Shown here: piece after piece, positions 53,141 through 64,000 of the stretch
Layout of the letters: each line of letters begins with the position of its first letter
Position numbering within the stretch: the first letter of the stretch is position 1
Assembly: GCA_000181795.3 (NCBI GenBank)
Contig: CM012954.1
Location: forward strand, 2,723,967 to 2,787,966
Source of the DNA: Trichinella spiralis
Taxonomy: Eukaryota; Nematoda; Enoplea; Trichinellida; Trichinellidae
Direction of reading: 5' to 3'
Length of the DNA stretch: 64,000 bases
The notes under the pieces: generated by a model
The model's input: the letters and a program-made list of their open reading frames with translations, nothing else
The model's database searches: none
Told to the model about the DNA's origin: nothing
Translations under genes and position numbers: made by a program

Positions 53141-56100
53141 ATGCAAGTAAGATACGGACACCTGCTTGTGTTCAGCTTTCTACTCACAGCAGCAGTTGTT
53201 TTCCATGCTTTTCATCAGAGAAAACAGTTCTATCCATCTATGGTGTATTTGTCGAAATCAAATGCTAGTGTTACAGTTCGTGATTTTGTTTAATAATAAT
53301 TTAAATCTTAAAATAATATCTTTAAATTAAGGCATTGTATATTCAAGCTTTTGTTTTGGTCAGCTTGGTTGGAAAGTTGTTTCAGATGATATTTTTCGGC
53401 TCCCTTCATCGATTTGAACAAGAGGTACTTATTTTATAAGTGAACTTAATCGTTTGGTGTATTAATTGCTTTTATGTTACTTTTCACATTTTCTGATATA
53501 TTGCTTCAATGATAATTTAGCTTTTTTACCTGGACAGTAGGTTACAGCTGTCTTGTTTTAAAGATTCTAGAAATGCAATTGGTCATTTGTAAAATTGCTT
53601 TGTTTTTATAGCACATTGCGGACAGGGCTATGTTTGCTGTAACAGAAACCTGCCTGGCTTTTACTATTTTTCGCGATGATTTTAGCCCTCGATTTGTTGC
53701 TCAGTTTACTCAGTTGTTTTTCTTCAAATGTTTTCACTGGATGGCAGAAGAACGAATAGATTACGTGAGTGGTCTAAGATAATTTATCTTTTACTTACTA
53801 AACATTGTTCTTAAATCAGTTCAAATTATATAATATTGATGTGCCAAATTAATAATGTGAAAGATATTTTTCTGCAGACGATTTAAAGATATATCTTTAA
53901 TTGTATTATTGTATTATAGTACTGTAATTACTTTTGTGATGTTTAAGGTTTACATAAGTTTTGTTGTTTAAGCTTTTTTAATGTTGTTTAATATTTAGTT
54001 GTAATTAGCATCGTAATATTTAATTTGATAAAATTTAATTTCTACTGTTAGATAAGGCAGATTGTTTTATTTATAAATTTGTTCCGAAAAGTGTAATTTT
54101 TCTTTCTGCTGAAGTTTTGCACATGTGAACTGATAAACATATTAGTACATTTTTAGATGGAAAGAAGTCCAGTTGTTACTACACTGTTCTGCGCCAGAAT
54201 TATGGGTATAATTTAATATTTCTTAATAACTTTAATGCCTATTCATTTACTTTTTAGGTTTGATTGCAATTTTGAGCGCAGTAGATTCTTACCATATATC
54301 TCATGCATATTTTACTACTCTGCAAAAAGGAGCTACACCTCAGATTGTATTTGGTTTTGAGGTAATATATTTTGAGGTTCTTCTATTTTTAACGAAGTTT
54401 TTTTTCCAGCATTGAATTTTATACGTAAATTAAGTTATTATTTTTTAATGTGCAAGAATGTCATTACGTTCAGCATGCTAAAACAAAAGATTACTCAGCG
54501 CATTCACATTCTCTATATTATATTTTAATTTTTATTTATCATGCATATTGTTTAGATTTATTTTTAGAATTCAAGATATTTTGTGAGTTGATTTATTACT
54601 TATTTAGTATGCCATTTTGCTGACTGTTGTTTTCCACATTGCAGTCAAGTACGTGCTGCATCGTGTAGATCTGAGACAGCCGCACCCTTGGGAAAATAAA
54701 GCGGTTTATCTTTTATATTTTGAACTTGTTATTGGTACGTTTTTATGGATTTTTAACATTGTTTCAGAAGATTTTTTGTTTTTAAGTATTTTTACGAGTT
54801 CTGTTGTATGCCATTTTTATTTGTGTAACGATGCAGTTGCACACGTTTCCACTGTTTTCCATTCGACCAATGTATTTAGCTTTGAAGTAAGAATTATTTT
54901 TCTGTTTGTAATATTTTCATTAATAGTGATATGTTGTTTATGCATATATTTTAGAACTTTGAAAAAGGCAATTATGGACGCAGTTTTATCTCAGCGTGCT
55001 ATTCGAAATATGAATTCCTTGTATCCGGACGTGACAGCAGAAGATTTGAGTCGCGGCGATTGTGTTTGCATTATTTGCCGAGAAGATATAACTGAACGCG
55101 CAAAAAAACTGCCTTGCAATCACATCTTTCACATATCTTGCTTGCGTTCTTGGTTTCAAGTACATTATGATTTTCTCTTCCATTCAAAATATCAAACATT
55201 CAAAAATTCAAAATATTTTAAATTTCATTTGATGATGTTATTTATGTTTTACAACATTTAAATGACATGATGTTTTAGCGTCAGCAGACATGTCCAATTT
55301 GTCGTCTGAATGTGTTGCAGCTGCGTCAAACTGAACGTCAGCAGCAACAACAGCAGCAAACAGCTAACATTGCTGGTACATCAACGACCGCAGCTGGTAC
55401 TTCAGCGACTGCAGCAAATCAAATTCCAGCACCAAATTTTACAAACAGTACTCTTTTTCAATATTTATATTAAGCAATTTTCGTAATTTGCATTTTTAGT
55501 GAATATGCCAACTTGGTTTGCTGGTTTACCTGCGGGAATAATACAACCGCCGGCACCAGGCGTTGGAGATGGAACGCCGAGTTCGATCAATCCTACAGTA
55601 TTCGCTGGTTTCACCGGCAATGGTAATTCGTCGGCAACTCTACCGATGCCAATAATGCCACCATTTTTTCCATTTAGTACGCTTATTTATTTATCATCTA
55701 TATTTCTTTATGTATATTTTTAATGAATGAAGAAGAAAACTTAATGTAAAGTCGGGATGACGAAGATGATTAAATGTTTTGATTGTCACATTTTAGCACA
55801 AGCGTTTCCTACACCGCCAGATTTTACTGGTCTCACTGATGAAGAGGTACGTCAAATGGAAGGTAATGAACGAAAATCGGTTGAAGCACGCATTCGATGT
55901 TTACGCAATATACAAACATTGCTTGATGGTGCCGTTGTACTCATGCAGCAGTACACAAGTCTAATGAGCGCAATGGAGTAAGAATTTTGTTAAAATAATA
56001 CTTTTTAAAATGTTGCATTCTTCCTTCGTTTTCAAAGTTTGAAATACAGTGAAAAGCGTTCTGTCAATACTGAGGAAACTGAGCATAAAAAAGAAACAAC

Positions 56101-56278
56101 TTCAAAGACTGAAGAGGTGAATGCGAAAACGGTTAATATCGATGAAATGGCGGAAAAACCAAGCACCTCTGCTGCTGCTGTTGCTGGTAGTTCTTCTGGT
56201 GATGCACAACATGAATTAAGGCAGCGTCGGCTGCAGCATTATGAAAAATCTGCTAAAGCCGGTGAAACTGTTCAGTGA
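53141..56278 (+). CDS. syvn1: HRD1/synoviolin E3 ubiquitin ligase
   Basis: ER membrane RING ligase and core of the retrotranslocation channel in ER-associated degradation. Exons: 53141-53275, 53332-53424, 53612-53764, 54157-54205, 54258-54361, 54608-54734, 54787-54886, 54955-55159, 55279-55447, 55500-55676, 55797-55977, 56038-56278; 577 residues. The N-terminal multi-span region contains QFYPSMVYLSKS, ETCLAFTVFRDDFSPRF and LHTFPLFSIRPMYLAL. RAIRNMNSLYPD precedes a RING-H2 domain (about 291-334; VCIICRED, LPCNHIFHISCLRSWFQ, TCPICRL). The C-terminal half is rich in Gln, Thr and Pro, followed by a conserved helix (LTDEEVRQMEGNERK) and an RQRRLQHYEK tail. A short intron (54735-54786) had to be placed to recover the HTFPLF segment. 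AATAAA at 56287-56292 follows the stop. Complete and expected to be functional. Confidence 0.96.
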
Positions 56279-56583
56279 ATGGTTTAAATAAATACGTAAC
56301 AAATGCATCATTATTATTGCTGATTATTATTATCATTGCTTAGTGAAAATTTTCTGATGTTGTTGTTTTTCTTTGGACGTTCACGATATGCTTGGCTGTG
56401 ACTTTTTGAACACACAAGCTTACCGTTTGAGCGATTTGATTCCAATGCTTCATCTGTCTTTAAATAAACAATATTTTTTTTAGCAAAACCTCAATTTAAT
56501 CAACGCAATGCTGTTGAATTGTTAAGATTTTCATTTACAGTACATTTATGCATGAATTTATACAATAATTTCTGCAAATATAA
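56279..56583. other. spacer between convergent HRD1 and small membrane peptide genes
   Basis: About 305 bases with the HRD1 poly(A) signal at 56287-56292. Nothing else recognised. Confidence 0.6.
56287..56292 (+). terminator. polyadenylation signal of HRD1
   Basis: AATAAA nine bases after the HRD1 stop codon, on the sense strand. Such a short distance would make a very short 3' UTR, which is plausible in a compact genome. Confidence 0.5.
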
Positions 56584-56922
56584 TCAGTCATCCCTGTGCA
56601 CTGGTTTGAACTTTTTCACCATTTCTGCAATCTTCTCTTTGATAAACAAATCCCCTCGTTCATTCGGAGGAACTAAAGCGGGATTCATTTGTAGTTTCCA
56701 CCAAACGTACACGGAAGCTAAAGCAGCAAATATGTAAAACGGATTTTTAATGTTTATCAATTTACTTATATAATAAACTTTTTTCATTCATGATTAGCCA
56801 GATGAGAAATAACTTATATTTTAATCGGCGAAAATTATATGATGCTTTTAGTCACACTGTTTACCTGAAAATGCGCCAACCAGTAGAATGTTCAGAACTT
56901 TCTGATTTTTGAAAACATCCAT
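56584..56922 (-). CDS. 63-residue single-pass membrane peptide, brawnin (UQCC6)-like
   Basis: Two exons, 56922-56865 and 56717-56584, join in phase 1 to give a 63-residue protein. It has a short N-terminus (MDVFKNQK), one hydrophobic helix (VLNILLVGAFSASVYVWW), then PALVPPNERGDL followed by a basic amphipathic tail (KEKIAEMVKKFK). The order helix, P-x-L-x-P-P-x-x-RG-x-L and basic tail resembles brawnin/UQCC6, a mitochondrial inner-membrane peptide needed for respiratory complex III assembly. That match is by memory of the family pattern and is weak in such a short protein. It could instead be another small mitochondrial membrane protein. It is divergent from NOB1, 444 bases between the start codons. 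Confidence 0.6.
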
Positions 56923-57366
56923 TTTAATTTCGTATATGCAAAAATTGTTATTTTTACTATCATAATAAAATAAATGCAAGTTCATAAATGTTTTAGAAGA
57001 AATAAAATATAGATTTTATAATTCAGTACCAGAGAAATTATGAACTTTCATCTGAAATACAAAATTGAACTACATTTTCAATTTCAATGATTACGAAACA
57101 ATGCATTTATTTTCATAATTTTGACGAAACTATATAATTCAAAAAGTATTAGATTTTGTTCCAAAATAATTATTAATACAAAAATCATTTTGAAATTTAG
57201 TATTTTATTAAAATTTTATATTTTAATGATATTAATAATTACATGTTTACAAAACAAATTACAGTAAGAAAATAAAACTTTATTATCAAGTTATGTCAGC
57301 CGTTGTCACGACAATCATTGTTTTTGTAGTTTAGATTTGGATTTGTGGTTTATTTTAATTACTGAA
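56923..57366. promoter_or_regulatory. intergenic region between divergent genes (small peptide / NOB1)
   Basis: A very AT-rich 444-base segment between two divergent start codons. It presumably contains both promoters. No specific motif is identified. Confidence 0.35.
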
Positions 57367-59032
57367 ATGCAGCTTCTAGTTGAACATTTGATGGTTGACA
57401 CCGTTGGTTTTGTAAAGGCAGACGATTTGAGAGTAAAACTTTGTTACATTTTATGTTCTGTATCTTAATAGCAAATTTAGAAATATGGTAAAAATATTTA
57501 TACAATTCAAGATGTTTTGAATGAAATCCGCGATTCTAATACGCGAAAAAAATTATCCACCTTACCGTATGATCTGAAAACTGTGATGCCTGATGAAAAA
57601 GCTATTCGATTTGGTAGGTATATAATCGCACTTGTCTTCGTTTTTCTTTTTTATTTGCAGCAGTCTTTTTAACACTTCCGTTTTTATTAAATCATTGCAT
57701 TTTTATTTTGCAAAAAATACTTACATTATAACTTTGTGTTAATGTTAGTATGTTTTAGTCGAAAATGGTACAGAAATAGTGCTTTGTGATTTCTTTTGCT
57801 TTTTCGATAAATCCGTATTTAGCCATTTTAATAATGCATTCAAGTTACTTTTTCCTTTCATTTAGTTTTATTAGACTTGTGCACTGTTATTATCATGCAT
57901 ATATTTTTCAGTTATAGAGTTTTCCAAAAAAACTGGTGATTATCCAAGCTTATCAGTAACAGATGTGAAATTGATAGCAGCGGTTTATACTATGGAACTA
58001 GAGCACGTAGGCTCTGAGCACATTATTCAAGAACCGAAGGTGCAGAAGACTTCTGCCGTTGGTGGACTGAAATGCGAAGATGTCAAAGGTTTACCAGGTT
58101 TTTACATGCCATCAAAGAAAAAACAGTCCGATTGCAGTGATTTGGAAGAGGCAGTGAGAAAAATTGACATCCAGGATCACTCGACTTCAGAAGAGGAAAA
58201 TTCTTTCTCGGAATCAGACAGTGAATACGACGACGATGAAATTCGTGATACCTCCAATTTAAGTGGTTGGATTACCCCAGAAAATTTCTCTTCAACCGTT
58301 GGCAGTGCTAATGACACTGTGCCAGTTGCATGTTTAACCGCTGACTTTGCCATTCAAAATGTATTATTGCACATGGGCTTGAAAGTGGTCTCTGTGGATG
58401 GTATGCTGATAAAACAGTTGAAAACTTATATTTTACGTTGCTTTTCTTGTTTTCAGTAAGTTTGAGTTGAAAAACGATTTTTTAATTATCATTAGCAATG
58501 AATAAATTTTAATCTAGCATGACAAGTAAAATGATGAAGAAATTTTGTCCCAACTGTGGGAATGCAACATTAAAACGCCTTGCGATCAGTGTCGATGAGA
58601 ACGGTTGCACGGTGTTTCATTTTTCCCGAAGAAAAGTAATTTCTCTTCGTGGTTCTAAAGTATGCGTTGAAATAATGCTGCTAAAGAAAGAATAATTCAT
58701 TGCTATTTTCAGTTTTCCATTCCAGCACCTAAGGGAGGAAAGCATGCGAATAACTTGATTTTATGTGAAGATCAGCCAGTTAGTCAAAACCGTCTCAGTC
58801 GAAAGGCTCGCCAAAACTTAGACGTTTTTGATCCTGATTATATAGCTGGTCAGTCGCCATTTTCCTTGAACGATATTACTAGCAGGTATAGTAAACAGAT
58901 TTTAATAGTCATGTTCTTCTGAAGTGTATCTTTAGATCAGCTTTGTTAGGCATCCGTGCTATTCACAGGCGGCCTAGGCGCAATCCCAATACTTACAGTT
59001 TAGGGAGAAAGCGTGGTGGAAAGAAGCGTTAG
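57367..59032 (+). CDS. nob1: NOB1, 18S rRNA 3'-end endonuclease
   Basis: PIN-domain endonuclease that cuts 20S/18S-E pre-rRNA at site D to finish the small ribosomal subunit, in the cytoplasm. Exons: 57367-57432, 57481-57613, 57912-58455, 58518-58659, 58713-58885, 58936-59032; 384 residues. The PIN domain begins HLMVDTVGFVKADDL, with a catalytic-type Asp at residue 11, and continues KYGKNIYTIQDVLNEIRD and IEFSKKTGDYPSLSVTD. After an acidic linker (SEEENSFSESDSEYDDD) comes GWITPENF and then the core LTADFAIQNVLLHMGLKV. The zinc ribbon has cysteines in LRCFSCF and FCPNCGN, followed by PKGGKH, RLSRKARQNLDVFDPDYIAG and a basic tail RKRGGKKR. All family blocks are present in order, so the gene is complete. 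Confidence 0.96.
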
Positions 59033-59488
59033 CAGTAACACTTTGGTTCTGTCTATTGTTGATTTTAAATAAAAGTTATTCTCGAAATGAAGGATCTGCT
59101 GTTCACAGCTAAAATTAAAAATTCAGCGTTCTAGCTGATAACGAAAATGGATACTAGCTTTGTTCATTTGTCCATGGGTAAGTTTCCAATAGCATATTTC
59201 ATGTTAATAAATAATGATTTAAAATCTTATTCATATGCAAGTACAAGAAACTTGATGAAGATGTAATTTTTCTATTTGAAAAAGAAAATTTTATCCGTTC
59301 ACACTTCATTTAATTAAGGAGATGTATTCACAAACCGTTAATGTTTCACTACACACGAATATCACAGACACACGTTTTGAAAATTCATGCGATCAGTTCC
59401 CTTTGGAAGATCAAAATGAACAGAGTTCACTCTGCTAAAGGGAATCTGAAGTCTTTAAAACGCTTAGATTTTCACTCGTGGAAATCAG
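59033..59488. other. spacer between convergent NOB1 and forkhead genes
   Basis: About 450 bases with an AATAAA at 59068-59073 serving NOB1. The rest should be the 3' UTR of the forkhead gene. No other gene seen. Confidence 0.6.
59068..59073 (+). terminator. polyadenylation signal of NOB1
   Basis: AATAAA on the sense strand 35 bases after the NOB1 stop codon. Confidence 0.5.
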
Positions 59489-61600
<2,112 letters not shown>

Positions 61601-63064
61601 TCATACGGTCAGGTGGGTTTAAATTTCAAATTTTCTACAAACAATAATATCGATAACAAGTTTAAATAAACGCCATAAATCAGCCATGGAAATAATTGAA
61701 AATCAAATAAAATATTTATAACTGTGAAGAAATAGAGATGAAAAACACTGCGAACGTCAAAATTTTATTTTACAGATTGATTTCATAATATCTACAGTAA
61801 GAAAAAAAATAAACCAAAGGCGGTTCAAATCAAAATTCAAAAATCTTATACCTGAAAATCATTTCCGGTATAACAAGAATTGTGTCAGGAAAAAAAATTA
61901 TTCAAAAATGCATAAAAAATTATGCTTATTTAAATAATAATATTGATTTGTTAATTTCTTTTTATTTTAATATATTTTTTGGAAGAAATATAAGTGCAGT
62001 TCGATCAACTGACCTTCAATTTAATCAGTACAAAATGTGCTAATTTTATTAAAAAATTTTTTAGTTTATTTATATATATCATGCAGTATAAACTTGGTAA
62101 AACATTTATGATACATTGGAACTTCGAATATTTTAATCTGAAATGCAAACTTACATAGTTATGCTCATAAATATTACATCTTATATTATTAAAATTCAAA
62201 CATTTAAACTAAATTAAAAGGTGAATGTATGTTGTTATTTTAAAAATTTCAGTTTATGATAATTTTAGCTGTTTTATTGTGGCATACATGAATTCTTCCA
62301 TTTCCGACATTAGGCTTACTAAAAGTCTATCCTCTAAATAAATTTTGAAACAATGGTAATGGACAATTGATAGAATTAGGTTACGAAGAGCGCAGGTGAC
62401 GCAGTTTTAAAATGGCTGTTGGCACAGTGGTTGACCGTATGCATATATATGAGCGGCTCATTCATTGCGATTGATGGTGGAAGAACACTGAAATGAAACG
62501 TTGCACCAACAATTGTTGAACAGATGCGACACCGCGTTTGCTTAAGCCCAGACAAAAGTGCCTTGCATCTGTTCCTGTCTAGGATTTCTTCTTCATCTTC
62601 TTCACCTTGAACAACTGCGGTAGTTTGTTATGACAGTTGTCAGTTACTGCAGGCTGTTGCTGACTAAAAAGCAAATATCAGTAACGACTGTTATTTTTCG
62701 AGCGATTATTGAAATCACCTTCATGTTTATTCAAGTAAAATAAGCAGTAAAGTACTATAGTGTTGCGAGTGATGACATAGAAAATATAGATAAATAAATA
62801 TAGATACTGAGAATATTTACTTTGCTCACTAAAGTAGGACCATATTGTAAAATAAATGTTATGTAATTATTAACTTTGATGATGAAATTTTAAATAGACT
62901 TATTTGCATTTCACTTTCTCCGATGAACCTCATTTTGTATTAAACATTATTTATTTATTTATTCATTTATTGAGTGAACTTGATTAAATATCAATTTTTA
63001 TTATATAAAAAAATTCATTCATTATCATGTACTGTTATAGTTCTTTTCAGGGTGAGACCTCTGA
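61601..63064. other. intergenic between forkhead and protease genes
   Basis: AT-rich with a somewhat GC-richer island at about 62385-62690 that might be a promoter or untranslated exon. The island contains a 10-bp inverted repeat, GAACAGATGC at 62518-62527 and its complement at 62565-62574. No coding gene was recognised. Confidence 0.4.
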
Positions 63065-64000
63065 ATGATGATGTGTCGCACTAATTTGCAGCGCATGTTT
63101 GTTATTTCACTCCTGATAATTCTGGTAATTTCTACATATCATAACACTGTTAATATGATGAATGGATGTTCTTCATATTTTTTAAAATTTTTAATGTAAT
63201 TTAATTTCAACCTTTGAAAAATGCAAAATATGATGTGATTATGAAAGTAAATTTTTTGTTTTTGTTTATTGTTTATAACATTTTAAAAAATAGCATAATA
63301 CATCATTTTATATAATTTTTTTAGTTCACACATAGGTAAACTTTATTTATATTTACAGATACATATGCATATTCATACAGTTGTGGAATATTTAAAGCAA
63401 TTACTGAAATAAATTTAGATTAATGGAAATTTATCAGCTGAGCTGTATGATGATGGCATCTGTGGTAGACCAAAGTTTCAGCCGAAATTTGTTTCAGAAG
63501 ATAATCGAATTACAGGTGGTATAGAAGCAGTGCCATATTCTCACCCATGGATTGTACTTCTTACTTCATCTTCTGACACCGAATACAAATGTGGAGGAAC
63601 TATAATACCTTCAAGAGAACTCAATCGCAGTTCTTACATATTAACTGCTGCGCATTGTTTAGAAAATATAATGTATTTATTTTATGAAAATATATCACTG
63701 ATGCAATAACTTTTGTTTAACAAAATTCTATGAATTTAGAATATCGGAAATTATTGTTACTGCAGGAATGCATGACAGTAGTGTAAGCAGTGAAATGGGA
63801 AGGCAAGTTGCAAGAGTGAGCTCAGCTTCCATAAGTCCAAAATTCAAAGACAACAGAAGATACGACTACGCTGTATTGACGTTAGAACGACCTTTCATTT
63901 TTAATGGTTACGTATGCTCTGCTTGTCTGAGCGCAATGCATGAATATTTGAAACCACGAACGAAATGCTTTGCAGCCGGATGGGGAGCCACAACTGGCGG
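63065..64000 (+). CDS. trypsin-like serine protease (S1 family), 5' part, cut by right edge
   Basis: Secreted or membrane S1 peptidase. Exons: 63065-63124, 63419-63672, 63740-64000 and beyond. Exon 1 encodes a signal-type sequence (LQRMFVISLLIIL). A short pro-region ICGRPKF with a Cys is followed by the activation site RITGGIEAVPYSHPWIV, in which cleavage after Arg would free ITGG. The catalytic His is in YILTAAHCL and the catalytic Asp in YDYAVLTLERP. The Ser-containing block lies beyond the window. The Cys in the pro-region suggests the chain stays disulphide-linked to the protease after cleavage. Three adjacent ATGs start the frame. Full length and domain composition are unknown. Confidence 0.88.

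Noticed and set aside
56584-56922. SMIM4/UQCC5 identity for the small membrane peptide
   Set aside because: The UQCC5 pattern does not fit the PPxxRGxL segment, which resembles UQCC6 better.
62413-62475. Short frame MAVGTVVDRMHIYERLIHCD
   Set aside because: Twenty codons with no splice or family support.

Overview
The window is nuclear DNA of a bilaterian animal. Every recognisable gene is an animal gene, nearly all are split by introns with GT–AG borders, and the intergenic DNA is AT-rich with many microsatellites and no repeated mobile element that I can see. Exons were built by hand: intron phases close without frame errors in every gene except one exon of the ASPSCR1-like gene, where the assembly contains Ns. 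The presence of capicua, a FOXN1/4-type forkhead gene and dipeptidyl peptidase I, with compact introns and a T-rich background, would fit a non-rhabditid worm such as a Trichinella-like nematode. That assignment is inference; the sequence does not settle it.

Layout. 1-6.9 kb: a fragment of unknown coding potential at the left edge, then two tandem minus-strand dipeptidyl peptidase I (cathepsin C) genes with identical intron positions. 6.9-22 kb: 15 kb without a supportable gene, probably the upstream region of capicua. 22.0-30.8 kb: a 21-exon capicua gene (HMG-box repressor, plus strand). 31.5-32.8 kb: an intronless, GC-rich minus-strand gene of bacterial type for a DegT-fold sugar enzyme, in which histidine replaces the PLP-binding lysine. 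34.5-37.0 kb: ASPSCR1/TUG-like UBX protein (plus), interrupted by Ns. 37.3-38.1 kb: an unrecognised 260-residue helical protein (minus). 38.1-43.3 kb: no gene found. 43.3-48.2 kb: kinesin light chain (plus), with a possible alternative last exon at 49.2 kb. 50.5-52.9 kb: syntaxin-5 (minus), head to head with the ERAD ligase HRD1/synoviolin (53.1-56.3 kb, plus). 56.6-56.9 kb: a 63-residue brawnin-like membrane peptide (minus). 57.4-59.0 kb: NOB1, 18S rRNA endonuclease (plus). 59.5-61.6 kb: FOXN-type forkhead factor (minus). 63.1 kb to the right edge: the first three coding exons of a secreted trypsin-like protease (plus).

Most genes are unrelated housekeeping or regulatory genes. A loose theme is the secretory pathway: syntaxin-5 (ER-Golgi fusion), HRD1 (ER-associated degradation) and ASPSCR1/TUG (p97 cofactor), with syntaxin-5 and HRD1 sharing a gap of about 200 bp between start codons.

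The most notable find is the DegT-fold gene. Its His-for-Lys change is the signature of 3-deoxysugar dehydratases (ColD, E1/RfbH), not aminotransferases. It looks horizontally acquired and, if the host is a nematode, it is a candidate for making a 3,6-dideoxyhexose such as ascarylose, the sugar of ascarosides.
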